Below, piece after piece: positions 8,041 through 16,483 of a DNA stretch of 64,000 nucleotides. Position 1 is the stretch's first letter. Every line of letters starts with the position of its first letter. The translations under genes were made by a program, and so were the position numbers. This DNA comes from VRUE01 sp963708115. Lineage in GTDB: Bacteria > Actinomycetota > Thermoleophilia > Solirubrobacterales > 70-9. Below the pieces are notes generated by a model, which searched no databases, was not told the DNA's origin, and saw only the letters and a list, made by a program, of their open reading frames with translations. The stretch is taken from positions 806,001-870,000 of the forward strand of contig CAVPRX010000002.1 in the NCBI GenBank assembly GCA_963708115.1, read 5' to 3'.

Positions 8041-9403
8041 GACCAGCGATAACCCCCGTTTGAGATTTGCTCCCTCGCCGACCGGTGCGCTGCACATCGG
8101 CGGGGCGAGGACGGCACTCTACAACTGGCTCGCGGCACGCCACGAGGGGGGCGCGCTGGTCCTGCGGATCGAGGACACCGACCGCGAGCGGTCCACCGAG
8201 GCGAACGTCGAGCAGATCCTCGACGCGCTGCGCTGGCTGGAGCTGGACTGGGACGAGGGGCCCGTATCGCAGGCGTCGCGCTCAGAGCGTCACCAGGTGG
8301 CGCTGGAGCGCCTGCTGGAGAGTGGCGCGGCCTATCGTGACTCCGCCACGGCGAAGGACGTCGAGGCTTGGAAGGCCGAGCACGGCGCCGGCCGTGGCTA
8401 CCGGGGCGAGCCGAGCGACGCCGCGGATGCGGCGGTCCGGCTGCGGGTGCCAGACGAGGGCGAGACCGTGGTCGAGGATCTGATCCGCGGGCCGGTCAGC
8501 TTCCCCAACCGCAGCTATGACGATTTCGTCATCGCCCGCGGCGACGGCTCCGTCCTCTACAACTTCGCCGTCGCGGTGGACGACGCCGAGATGGGCATCA
8601 CCGACGTGGTGCGGGGCGACGATCATCTCTCCAACACTCCGAAGCAGTTGCTCGTGCTCGAGGCGCTTCGCTTCGAGGCGCCCCGCTACGCGCACCTGCC
8701 ACTTTTGCATGGCCCCGACGGTCGCAAGCTCTCCAAGCGCCACGGCGCCGCCTCGGTGCAGGAGCTGCGCGATGCGGGCTACCTGCCGGCGGCGGTTCGC
8801 AACTACCTGGCGCTGCTCGGCTGGGGGGCAGACGATGACGCGACGCTGATCCCGACCGCGGAGCTAGTGGAACGCTTCCGGGTGGCGGACGTCGGCAAGG
8901 CAGCGGCGATCTTCGACGAGAAGAAGCTGCGCTGGGTCAACGGCCGCTACATGCGTGAGATGCCGCTCGATGAGTACGTGCAGGCCGTCGCGACGCACCT
9001 GGGGCGCCCGGTGGACGAGCGGCTGCGGGCGGCCTGCGAGATCGTGCAGGAGAAAGCACAGACCTTGACCGAGGTCTGGCCGCTGATCCGCTTCCTCTTC
9101 GAACCCCCGGTCGAGGATGAGAAGGCCTGGCGGAAGACGATGAAGGACGAGGCCCCGGCGGCGCTGGCAGCATCCCGGGAGGCCCTTGCCGAGGTGACCG
9201 CCTTCGACATCGCAGCGGTGGAGGCAGCGCTGTCGCCGCTGCCGGAGCGACTGGGGCTCAAGCCCGGGCGGGTCTACCAGCCGATTCGGGTTGCGATCAG
9301 CGGTGGCACCGTCTCGCCTGGCATCTTCGAGTCTCTGGCGGTGCTGGGCAGCGAGGAATCGCTGCGGCGTATCGATGCGGCACTTGTACGCCTCCGCGAA
9401 TAA
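8039..9403 (+). CDS. gltX: Glutamyl-tRNA synthetase
   Basis: Class Ic aminoacyl-tRNA synthetase, 454 residues, which charges tRNA-Glu. The HIGH-type motif is HIGG at residues 19-22 and the KMSKS-type motif is KLSKRHG near residue 229. The catalytic domain (RFAPSPTG start, ARTALYN, RIEDTDRERS) is followed by the helical anticodon-binding part. Because gatCAB lies 11 kb away and no glutaminyl-tRNA synthetase was seen, the enzyme may be non-discriminating and also form Glu-tRNA-Gln; that is inference. The ATG at 8039 is the nearest start before the conserved RFAPSPTG. It overlaps the divergent nfo start, leaving no room for a conventional leader. Confidence 0.96.
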   Translation: MTSDNPRLRFAPSPTGALHIGGARTALYNWLAARHEGGALVLRIEDTDRERSTEANVEQILDALRWLELDWDEGPVSQASRSERHQVALERLLESGAAYRDSATAKDVEAWKAEHGAGRGYRGEPSDAADAAVRLRVPDEGETVVEDLIRGPVSFPNRSYDDFVIARGDGSVLYNFAVAVDDAEMGITDVVRGDDHLSNTPKQLLVLEALRFEAPRYAHLPLLHGPDGRKLSKRHGAASVQELRDAGYLPAAVRNYLALLGWGADDDATLIPTAELVERFRVADVGKAAAIFDEKKLRWVNGRYMREMPLDEYVQAVATHLGRPVDERLRAACEIVQEKAQTLTEVWPLIRFLFEPPVEDEKAWRKTMKDEAPAALAASREALAEVTAFDIAAVEAALSPLPERLGLKPGRVYQPIRVAISGGTVSPGIFESLAVLGSEESLRRIDAALVRLRE

Positions 9404-9423
9404 AGCAATACTTAAAATTCTGT

Positions 9424-9478
9424 AGGTCAAAGCTAAACCGTGCGTCCTCTCCTGCCGATGAGGGGGGCGGAGCGACCT
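9424..9478 (+). promoter_or_regulatory. Possible structured 5' leader of the HDOD regulator
   Basis: In the 79 bp before the start, AGGTC (9424-9428) can pair with GACCT (9474-9478), enclosing a purine-rich unpaired stretch (CAAAGCTAAACC) and a pyrimidine/purine helix (CCTC with GAGG). The GGAG Shine-Dalgarno candidate at 9469-9472 lies inside the closed region, 10 bases before the ATG, so folding could hide it. I could not match it to a named riboswitch; the CAAAGC stretch only loosely recalls cyclic-di-GMP-I aptamers. No covariation evidence is available from one copy. Confidence 0.3.
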
Positions 9479-9482
9479 GGCT

Positions 9483-10559
9483 ATGGCATCGAGCAAAACG
9501 CAGAGCAACGGAAAGGTGCACTCGGCCGACGCGCCGCGTGGCGCCGCCGCGCCTGCACCGGGAGCTCGCCTCGCGGCGGCCTTCGAGGCAGTGGAGAAAT
9601 TTCCGGCGCTGATCGAGTCCCGCGCTCGTGTGATGCAGGCCGCGACGGCCGAGACCTCCCGCATCGGTGACCTGGTCGAGGCCGTTGAGGCCGACGTCGC
9701 CTTGACGATCGCCGTTCTGCGCTTCGCCAACCGTGCCAGCAGCCTGGGCAACATCGGCGGCGTGCCGGCTGCGATCGACGTTCTGAAGCCTTCCGGCGTG
9801 CTGGCGATCGCCGGCACCGCGCCGGTCTTCGACTTCTTCGAGTCCAACGGTGGGTGGGAGCTGCGCCCCGAGCAGTTCCGTGTCCATGCCCTCGCGACTC
9901 AGCAGGCGGCCGCCCGGATCGGGCGCGAGATTGGCTGGGAGGACCGCGACGAGCTGGTAGTCGCCGCCCTTCTCCACGACATCGGCCGACTGGTCATCTC
10001 CAAGCTTCACCCGGGGCGCAAGACCTACTTCGATGCAACCTCGCGCACGCCCGAGCAGCGGATCAAGGAAGAACGCGACCAGCTCGGCATCGACCATGCG
10101 CTGGTCGGCGGCGTCCTCGCCAGGCGCTGGAACGTGCCGCAGCGGATCGCCGTGGCGATCGAGCGCCACCACGCCGAGGATGCCGAAGGCCTAGCCGCCG
10201 TGGTCGCGACCGCCGACATGGTCGCCCACTACTCGCAGGGCGAGGCGGTGACCCCCGAGCGCTTGCGCGAGACCGCAAAGCGTTGCGGCCTCGGCCCCGA
10301 GGGCCTGCGCGAGCTTCTCTACGAGCTTCCCTACCCGCGCGAGCGCGAGTCCCGGGTCAGCGAGCCGTGCCCGCTATCGGGCCGCGAGCTCGACGTTCTC
10401 CGTCATCTCTCCGAGGGCATGGTCTACAAGCAGATCGCCGGCGAGATGCAGCTCTCGGTCTCGACCATCCGCACCCACCTGCACAACGTCTACGGCAAGA
10501 TCGGCGCCGTCGACCGCGCGCAGGCGGTCCTCACCGCGCGCGACCGCGGTTGGATCTAA
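9483..10559 (+). CDS. HDOD-domain regulator with C-terminal LuxR-type HTH
   Basis: A 358-residue fusion. Residues about 25-230 form an HDOD domain (MQAATAETSRIGDLVEAVE, LRFANRASS, HDIGRLVISK with His165 and Asp166, then IERHH), a fold related to HD phosphohydrolases that in signalling proteins often binds partners rather than cutting nucleotides. Residues about 298-355 form a LuxR-type helix-turn-helix (LSGRELDVLRHLSEGM, VSTIRTHLHNVYGKIG). The N-terminus (about 24 residues) is low complexity. No receiver domain is present. It probably couples an intracellular signal to transcription; the signal is unknown. It converges on the degenerate response regulator with only 7 bp between stops. Confidence 0.85.
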   Translation: MASSKTQSNGKVHSADAPRGAAAPAPGARLAAAFEAVEKFPALIESRARVMQAATAETSRIGDLVEAVEADVALTIAVLRFANRASSLGNIGGVPAAIDVLKPSGVLAIAGTAPVFDFFESNGGWELRPEQFRVHALATQQAAARIGREIGWEDRDELVVAALLHDIGRLVISKLHPGRKTYFDATSRTPEQRIKEERDQLGIDHALVGGVLARRWNVPQRIAVAIERHHAEDAEGLAAVVATADMVAHYSQGEAVTPERLRETAKRCGLGPEGLRELLYELPYPRERESRVSEPCPLSGRELDVLRHLSEGMVYKQIAGEMQLSVSTIRTHLHNVYGKIGAVDRAQAVLTARDRGWI

Positions 10560-10566
10560 GCGGCGG

Positions 10567-11193
10567 CTAGTCGATCAGGCATTCGCGCAGCGCGATCGCG
10601 ACTGCGTGGGTTCTGTTTCTCGCGCCGAGGCGGGCGAGGACGTTCTTGGTGTGCGTCTTCACCGTTTCTTCGCTGAGGCCGAGCTCACGGGCGGCGAGGA
10701 CAGTGGAGCCACCGTCTGCCAGCAACTGCAGGATCTCGCGCTGGCGACGGGTCAACTTGCCGCGACTGCCGCTCGGTGGCACGGCGGGATCGACGAATCG
10801 CTGCTGCTCGAGGGCCGCCCACACGGCGCGGGCCATTTCCTCGGCGCCGGCGGTACGGGAGACGTAGGCGCTGGCGCCGGCCTGCAGGGCAGCCGAGGCG
10901 AGGTGACGCTCGGGGCGCTCGCCGTGGGCGACGATCCCCATGCCGGGAGCCGTCTTGCGCAGGGCCCGAATTGCCTCGTTGCCGTGGAGTGGCTCCTCTG
11001 CGTCGACGGGCTCCCGCCGCAGGGCAACGACCGCGACGTCGACGCTGCCGATGTCGTGGATCAACTCGATCGCCTCGCCACGCGTCTCGCTCTCGTGGAT
11101 CTCGAAATCCCCCGTGAGGGCCTGGCGCATGCCCAGCCGAACCAGCGGCTGGGCGTCGATCACAAGGCAATGTGGGCGCTCGCTTGGAACCAC
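10567..11193 (-). CDS. NarL/LuxR-family regulator with degenerate receiver
   Basis: A 208-residue response-regulator-like protein. The receiver fold is recognisable (CLVIDAQPLVRLGMRQAL, then GASAYVSRTAGAEEM), but the phosphoacceptor position is Ala57 in VVALRRE, and the conserved Lys of the usual YLLKD segment is Arg in YVSRT. One acidic pocket residue (Asp13) remains. It should therefore not be switched by normal Asp phosphorylation. The C-terminal LuxR HTH (LTRRQREILQLLADGG, SEETVKTHTKNVLARLGARN) is intact. It diverges from the Rrf2 gene over 47 bp that contain an AT-rich TATACC stretch and a small dyad (CCGCTTTGTGCGG, 11216-11228), a possible shared control region. Confidence 0.88.
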   Translation of the reverse strand: MVPSERPHCLVIDAQPLVRLGMRQALTGDFEIHESETRGEAIELIHDIGSVDVAVVALRREPVDAEEPLHGNEAIRALRKTAPGMGIVAHGERPERHLASAALQAGASAYVSRTAGAEEMARAVWAALEQQRFVDPAVPPSGSRGKLTRRQREILQLLADGGSTVLAARELGLSEETVKTHTKNVLARLGARNRTHAVAIALRECLID

Positions 11194-11240
11194 TCGATCC
11201 TATACCCAGCAAAATCCGCTTTGTGCGGTAGAAAGGGCCT

Positions 11241-11639
11241 GTGATCTCAATCACTTCGAAGTCTCGCTACGCAGTCGTCGCCATGGCCGAGCTGGCCCGT
11301 TCGGGTGAGCGGCCCGTGCCGATCAAGGAGTTGGCCGAGCGTCGGGGCATCCCCGAGCAGTTCCTCGAGCAGCTCTTCTCGACCCTCCGCCGGGCAGGTC
11401 TCCTGACCAGCCACCGCGGCATGAAAGGCGGCTACACGCTCGCTCGCGCCGCCGACGAGATCACGGTGCTCGAGGTAGTCCAAACCCTCGACGGCAAGGT
11501 TGGCCAGGAGGCCGACGAGGCCGGGGGAATCTGGGCCGAGGGCGTCGGCGCGCTGCGCAAGGTCTTCGGCCAGACGACGATCGCCGAAGTCGCCCGCCGA
11601 GAGGCCGAGGAGGCCGGCTCGGGCATGTACTTCATCTAG
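11241..11639 (+). CDS. Rrf2-family transcriptional regulator (CymR-like by context)
   Basis: A 132-residue Rrf2 protein: winged helix at residues about 1-60 with IKELAERRGIPEQFLEQLF and the wing GGYTLAR, followed by a dimerisation helix. It has no cysteine at all, so unlike IscR or NsrR it cannot hold an Fe-S cluster through the usual Cys triad. It heads a same-strand run Rrf2-HAD-cysK-cysE, and in Firmicutes the cluster-free Rrf2 protein CymR controls cysteine genes by binding CysK. A similar role here is inferred from context only. It starts with GTG and abuts the next gene with no gap. Confidence 0.85.
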   Translation: MISITSKSRYAVVAMAELARSGERPVPIKELAERRGIPEQFLEQLFSTLRRAGLLTSHRGMKGGYTLARAADEITVLEVVQTLDGKVGQEADEAGGIWAEGVGALRKVFGQTTIAEVARREAEEAGSGMYFI

Positions 11640-12491
11640 ATGGGCCCGGGCGAGGTTTGCGTATGCGACCTGGATGGGACGCTCCTGCGCTCCGATGGGA
11701 CGCTTAGCGAGTTCGCCGAGCACGGACTCAACCGGCTCTTGGATGCCGGTGTGAATCTGACCGTCGCCAGTGCTCGCGGCACGCCTGGGATGCGCTCGCT
11801 GCTTTGCGGAGTTCGTATGCGGCTGCCCGTAATCGAGCTCAACGGCGCTTTCGTCTCAGAGGTCGAGAGCGGGCGCCATCTCGTCAGCAATCTGCTCTCC
11901 GAAGAGGAAGCCTGCGCGGCGGTCGAGCTGCTGCTCGAGACTGGCAACGACCCGGTGATCTCGACCTGGGACGGCAGGCGGGACGGTGTTCATTTCGGCT
12001 CCCGCACCAACGAGTCGACCACGTGGTACGTGGAAGAGAAGCGCAGGTACCGCGATCCCCGGCTGGCGCCATGCGCCGACCTGCTCGGCAAGGCGCGCGA
12101 CGAGGAGGTCGCCCAGATCACGACTTTCGCCACCGACGAGCAGGCCGTGGCCCTGGCGGAGCGGCTCGCATTGGCCGTCGGTGACGGGGCGATCGTGCAC
12201 AGCGCCGCCAACGTGTACTGGCCCGGCTGGACCGAAATAACGGTTCAGCACTGCGACGCCATAAAGGGGGCGGCGATACCGGCGCTCCTCGAGGCGTGCG
12301 GAAACACTGGCGCTGACGTCGTCGCTTGCGGCGACCACCTCAATGACCTCTCGATGTTTGCTGTTGCGACCCACAGCATTGCCCCGGCAAACGCACACCC
12401 TGACGTCCTGGCGAGCGCCGGACGGATCGTCGGCTCCAATGACGAGGACGGGATCGTCAGATATTTGCTCGACCGTCACCATCTGCCGTAG
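11640..12491 (+). CDS. Cof-type HAD-superfamily phosphatase
   Basis: A 283-residue hydrolase of the HAD superfamily, Cof/IIB type. Motif I is CDLDGTLL with the nucleophile Asp10 and acid Asp12, the Cof-like cap follows (TVASAR, VIELNGAF), and motif IV is GDHLNDLSMF near the C-terminus. Family members dephosphorylate sugar phosphates or cofactors such as pyridoxal phosphate and FMN; the substrate cannot be told here. The ATG directly follows the Rrf2 stop, so the two are translationally linked. A PLP-related substrate would suit the PLP enzyme CysK downstream, but that is speculation. Confidence 0.87.
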   Translation: MGPGEVCVCDLDGTLLRSDGTLSEFAEHGLNRLLDAGVNLTVASARGTPGMRSLLCGVRMRLPVIELNGAFVSEVESGRHLVSNLLSEEEACAAVELLLETGNDPVISTWDGRRDGVHFGSRTNESTTWYVEEKRRYRDPRLAPCADLLGKARDEEVAQITTFATDEQAVALAERLALAVGDGAIVHSAANVYWPGWTEITVQHCDAIKGAAIPALLEACGNTGADVVACGDHLNDLSMFAVATHSIAPANAHPDVLASAGRIVGSNDEDGIVRYLLDRHHLP

Positions 12492-12543
12492 TGAGGTGAT
12501 CCCGCGGTAGGGTCGCGCGTGTGAGCACGCGAGCACGGTTGCG

Positions 12544-13467
12544 ATGAGGATCGGGGCGGAGGCCTCGGCGGTTGTCGGCGGTACGCCGCTGGTTGCGCTA
12601 CGGCGGCTCAGTGAGGGGTTGCCCGGCGAGGTCTGCGCGAAGCTGGAGTACTTCAACCCCGGTGGGTCGGTCAAGGACCGGATCGGGGTGGCGATGCTCG
12701 ATGCGGCCGAGGAGGATGGACTGATCGAGCGGGGGCACTCGGTGATCGTCGAGCCGACCAGCGGCAACACGGGGATCGCGCTGGCGATGGTCTGCGCGGC
12801 GCGGGGCTACGAGCTGATCTTGACCCTGCCCGAGGGGATGAGCCGCGAGCGGGCGAAGTTGCTGCGGGCTTACGGGGCGGAGGTGCGTGAGACGCCCTCG
12901 CTCGGCGGGATGACCGAGGCGGTCGAGCTGGCCGAAGCGATCCGCGAGCAGCGCAAGGGGTTCATGCCGCAACAGTTCTCAAACCCGGCAAATCCCGAGG
13001 TGCACCGCCGCACTACCGCGGAGGAGATCTGGAATGACACGGATGGCGAGGTCGACGCCTTCGTCGCCGGGGTCGGTACGGGCGGGACGATCACCGGAGT
13101 GGGCGGGATGCTGCGCGAGCGCAAGCCCGACGCGCTGGTCGTCGCGGTCGAGCCCGCGACCTCGCCCGTGCTCTCCGGCGGCGCACCCGGCCCACACAAG
13201 ATCCAGGGCATCGGCGCGGGCTTCGTGCCCGCGGTGCTCGACCGTTCGCTGGTCGCCGAGATGATCGGCGTCAGCGACGAGGATGCGCTGGAGACCGCCC
13301 GCATCGCGGCGAAGCGGGAGGGGGTTCTGGCCGGCATCTCCGCCGGGGCGAACATCAAGGCGGCGCTCGAGGTGGCCGCGCGGCCGGAGATGGAGGGGAA
13401 GCGGGTTGTGACCGTGGTCTGCGATTCGGGCGAGCGGTACATGTCCCTACCCTTCTTCGCACCGTGA
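12544..13467 (+). CDS. cysK: O-acetylserine sulfhydrylase (cysteine synthase A)
   Basis: PLP enzyme that makes L-cysteine from O-acetylserine and sulfide; 307 residues, the normal length. The PLP lysine is Lys44 in NPGGSVKDR, the substrate loop is TSGNTG (about 77-82), the phosphate-binding loop is GTGGTITG, and the C-terminal SGAN and CDSGERYMS motifs are present. It is followed by cysE with a 4-base overlap (GTGA), so the two partners of the cysteine synthase complex are made together. The 52-bp gap before it contains a small dyad (CGCGTG...CACGCG) that could be an operator. Confidence 0.95.
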   Translation: MRIGAEASAVVGGTPLVALRRLSEGLPGEVCAKLEYFNPGGSVKDRIGVAMLDAAEEDGLIERGHSVIVEPTSGNTGIALAMVCAARGYELILTLPEGMSRERAKLLRAYGAEVRETPSLGGMTEAVELAEAIREQRKGFMPQQFSNPANPEVHRRTTAEEIWNDTDGEVDAFVAGVGTGGTITGVGGMLRERKPDALVVAVEPATSPVLSGGAPGPHKIQGIGAGFVPAVLDRSLVAEMIGVSDEDALETARIAAKREGVLAGISAGANIKAALEVAARPEMEGKRVVTVVCDSGERYMSLPFFAP

Positions 13468-14192
13468 GACTGTTGAGGAAAGTGGTTCGGGAGGTCCGTG
13501 CGGACGTGGCCGCGGCGCGCGATCGCGATCCGGCGGCGCGGGGCGTTTCGTCCTTCGAGATCCTGATCGGCTGGGCCGGGGTGCAGGCGCTGCTCGCGCA
13601 CCGCCTCGCCCATGCCCTGCGCGAGGCCGGCGTGCCGCTGGTCCCGGGGGGGATCGCCTATGTGGCCCGGGCTTTGACCGGGGTCGAGATTCACCCGGCG
13701 GCCAAGATCGGGCGCGAGTTCTTCATCGACCACGGCTCCGGCGTCGTGATCGGCGAGACCGCCGAAGTCGGTCGGCGGGTGACCCTGTACCAGGGGGTGA
13801 CGTTGGGGGGCACCGGTTTCCAGCCCGGCAAGCGACACCCGACCCTGGGGGACAACGTCACTGTCGGCTCGGGCGCCAAGCTGCTCGGCCCGATCGCGGT
13901 CGGCGACGGCGCCAAGATCGGCGCCAACACCGTCGTCGTCGAGGACGTGCCGCCCGCCTCGACCGTGGTCGGCAACCCCGGCCACCTCGTCAAGGTGGAA
14001 GGGCGGCGCCCGGAGGGCCCGGACGCCGACTGGATCCACCTTCCCGACCCGATCGCCGAGGCGATCAAGACTCTCTCTGAGCGGATCGCCAAGCTCGAGC
14101 AGCGCCTTGCCGAGCTCGATGGCGGCGAGGGCGCCGGCGGGAACGACGAGGAGATGCGACCGCGGACCGGTCGCTCTTCGGCCGGAGGCTGA
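13464..14192 (+). CDS. cysE: Serine O-acetyltransferase
   Basis: Catalyses acetyl-CoA + L-serine to O-acetylserine, the first step of cysteine synthesis; 242 residues. An N-terminal helical region is followed by a left-handed beta-helix of hexapeptide repeats (HPAAKIG, FFIDHGSGVVIGETAEVG with the catalytic His, LYQGVTLGG, GKRHPTLGDNVTVGSGAK, VVGNPG). The tail after about residue 175 is charged and does not end in the canonical Ile used to bind CysK. The GTG start overlaps the cysK stop, giving tight coupling. Confidence 0.95.
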   Translation: MRLLRKVVREVRADVAAARDRDPAARGVSSFEILIGWAGVQALLAHRLAHALREAGVPLVPGGIAYVARALTGVEIHPAAKIGREFFIDHGSGVVIGETAEVGRRVTLYQGVTLGGTGFQPGKRHPTLGDNVTVGSGAKLLGPIAVGDGAKIGANTVVVEDVPPASTVVGNPGHLVKVEGRRPEGPDADWIHLPDPIAEAIKTLSERIAKLEQRLAELDGGEGAGGNDEEMRPRTGRSSAGG

Positions 14193-14223
14193 GCCAGCCG
14201 TTCCCGTCTCTATTCTCGGAGCG

Positions 14224-16479
14224 ATGCTCCAAACCGAGTCCGAGACGCCCGCAGGCGAGTCCGACGCCCCCCTGGGGGCTCCCACCGAAGCGGGCGCAGA
14301 CCGCGCCGAGCGTCTGCTGGCCGGCCTGAACGAGCCACAGCAGCAGGCGGTGCGCCATGGCGAGGGGCCGCTGCTGGTCCTCGCCGGGGCGGGGTCGGGA
14401 AAGACCCGCGTGCTCACCCACCGCATCGCCTATCTGTTGGCCACGGGACAGGCCAGGCCAGGGGAGATCCTGGCGATCACCTTCACCAACAAGGCCGCGA
14501 CCGAGATGCGCGAGCGGGTCGAATCGCTCGTCGGCCGGGCCACCCGGGCGATGTGGGTCACGACCTTCCACTCCGCCTGCGCGCGGATGCTGCGCGCCGA
14601 CGCCGAGCGACTCGGCTACTCGCGCGGTTTCACGATCTACGACGAGTCGGACTCGCTGCGGATGCTCAAACGCTGCATGGAGGAGCTGCACGTCGACCCG
14701 AAGCGCTACCCGCCGCGGGCGATCCGCTCGCAGATCTCGGGCGCCAAGAACCAGCTGGTCGACGCCGACGCCTACGCACAGGCCCAGGGCAGCGTCTTCG
14801 AGGAAACCACGGCCGGCGTCTACCACCTCTACGAGAAGCGGATGCTCGAGGCCAACGCGATGGACTTCGACGACCTGCTGGTCCGCACCGTGAACGGGCT
14901 GGAGCTGTTCGAGGAGGTGCGCGAGCGCTGGCGGCGGACCTTCCGCCACGTCCTCGTCGACGAGTACCAGGACACCAACCATGCCCAGTACAGGCTGCTG
15001 CAGCTGCTGGCTGCCGAGCACGGCAATTTGATGGTCGTAGGTGACGACGATCAGTCGGTCTACGGGTTCAGACACGCCGATATCAGGAATATCTTGGATT
15101 TCGAGAAGGACTTTCCCGAGGCCGACTCGGTCAAGCTCGAGCAGAACTACCGCTCGACCCAGACGATCCTCTCCGCCGCAAACGCGGTGGTCGAAAACAA
15201 CCGGGAACGGCGACCGAAGCGACTCTGGACCGAACTGGCCGGCGGCGAGCCGCTGCAGCTGCGCGAGCTCTCCGACGAGCACGAGGAGGCGCGCTGGGTG
15301 GCGGGTGAGATCGAGCGCCTCGGCGAGGAGGAGGGCGTGCGGCGCGAGGATGTCGCCGTCTTCTACCGCACCAACGCGATGAGCCGGGTGCTCGAGGACA
15401 CCCTCAACCGCTTCGACGTCCCCTACCAGGTGATCGGCGGGACCAAGTTCTACGAACGAGCGGAGGTCAAGGACGCAGTCGCCTACCTCAGCCTGCTGGC
15501 GAATCCGGCCGACCAGGTCTCCTTCGCGCGGATCGTCAACTCGCCCCGGCGCGGTATCGGCAAAACCAGCCAGGGCAGGCTCATCTCCCACGCGAACACG
15601 ACCGGGATGACGATCTGGGAGGTGATCGAACGGGTCGAGGAGGTGCCGGGGCTGGGCGGTGCGGCGATCAAGTCGAGCTCCCGCTTCTACGAGACGATGG
15701 CCGGGTTGCGCGAACGCGCCGACGCGGGGGGCCCGGTTGCTGGCCTGCTCGAGGCGGTCCTCAACGAGACGGGGTACCTGGAAGCGCTGGCCGCGGAGCG
15801 GACCATCGAGGCCGAAGGGCGAGCGGAGAACCTGGAGGCCCTCGTCGCCGGCGCCGCCGAGTTCGACATCGAGCGTGAGCGGGAGGGAGAGAGCGAGGTG
15901 CCGCCGCTGGAGGAGTACCTGCAGCAGATCTCCCTCTATACGCAGCAGGACGATCTGGGCGACGAGTCCGTGATCACGCTGATGACGCTGCACAACGCCA
16001 AGGGCCTCGAGTACGAGACCGTCTTCGTCGTCGGCTGTGAGGACGGCTCCTTCCCGCACATGAAAGCGCTCGAAGAGGGGGGTGAGGAGGAGGAGCGGCG
16101 CCTCTGTTACGTCGCCATCACCCGTGCCCGCAGCCGCCTCTACATGACCTGGACGCGCGAGCGGACGCTGTTCGGGAGGTCCGAGCACAACCTGCCTTCG
16201 CGCTTCGTCGACGAGCTGCCCGAGGAGCTGACCGAGCGCAGCTCCAGCGCCGTGGGAGCCGGCACCAGCTGGGCGGCCGGCTCGACGCTCGAGGCGGCGA
16301 GCCCGCTCGATCCAGGCCCGACCCTCGAGTTGCGGATCGGCGACGACGTGGTCCACGCCAGCTTCGGCGACGGCGTCGTCACCGCGGTCGAGCCGGGCGG
16401 GGTCGTGGTCGTGCGCTTCGCCGACGACGGCTCCGAGCGCAAGCTGATGGCCGACTACGCGCCGATCCGGAAGCGGTAA
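14224..16479 (+). CDS. pcrA: ATP-dependent DNA helicase PcrA/UvrD
   Basis: Superfamily 1A 3'-5' helicase for repair and removal of stalled complexes, 751 residues from the ATG at 14224. All motifs are visible: Q motif (LNEPQQQAV), Walker A GAGSGKT (residues 55-61), TFTNKAATEM, VDEYQDTN (Walker B), GDDDQSVYGFR, QNYRST, TLHNAKGLEYE and VAITRAR. The C-terminal HASFGDGVVTAVEPG segment is the Tudor-like RNA polymerase-binding domain typical of PcrA. A longer in-frame start exists but would overlap cysE; the ATG at 14224 gives a 30-residue acidic lead. Confidence 0.96.
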   Translation: MLQTESETPAGESDAPLGAPTEAGADRAERLLAGLNEPQQQAVRHGEGPLLVLAGAGSGKTRVLTHRIAYLLATGQARPGEILAITFTNKAATEMRERVESLVGRATRAMWVTTFHSACARMLRADAERLGYSRGFTIYDESDSLRMLKRCMEELHVDPKRYPPRAIRSQISGAKNQLVDADAYAQAQGSVFEETTAGVYHLYEKRMLEANAMDFDDLLVRTVNGLELFEEVRERWRRTFRHVLVDEYQDTNHAQYRLLQLLAAEHGNLMVVGDDDQSVYGFRHADIRNILDFEKDFPEADSVKLEQNYRSTQTILSAANAVVENNRERRPKRLWTELAGGEPLQLRELSDEHEEARWVAGEIERLGEEEGVRREDVAVFYRTNAMSRVLEDTLNRFDVPYQVIGGTKFYERAEVKDAVAYLSLLANPADQVSFARIVNSPRRGIGKTSQGRLISHANTTGMTIWEVIERVEEVPGLGGAAIKSSSRFYETMAGLRERADAGGPVAGLLEAVLNETGYLEALAAERTIEAEGRAENLEALVAGAAEFDIEREREGESEVPPLEEYLQQISLYTQQDDLGDESVITLMTLHNAKGLEYETVFVVGCEDGSFPHMKALEEGGEEEERRLCYVAITRARSRLYMTWTRERTLFGRSEHNLPSRFVDELPEELTERSSSAVGAGTSWAAGSTLEAASPLDPGPTLELRIGDDVVHASFGDGVVTAVEPGGVVVVRFADDGSERKLMADYAPIRKR

Positions 16480-16483
16480 GCCG

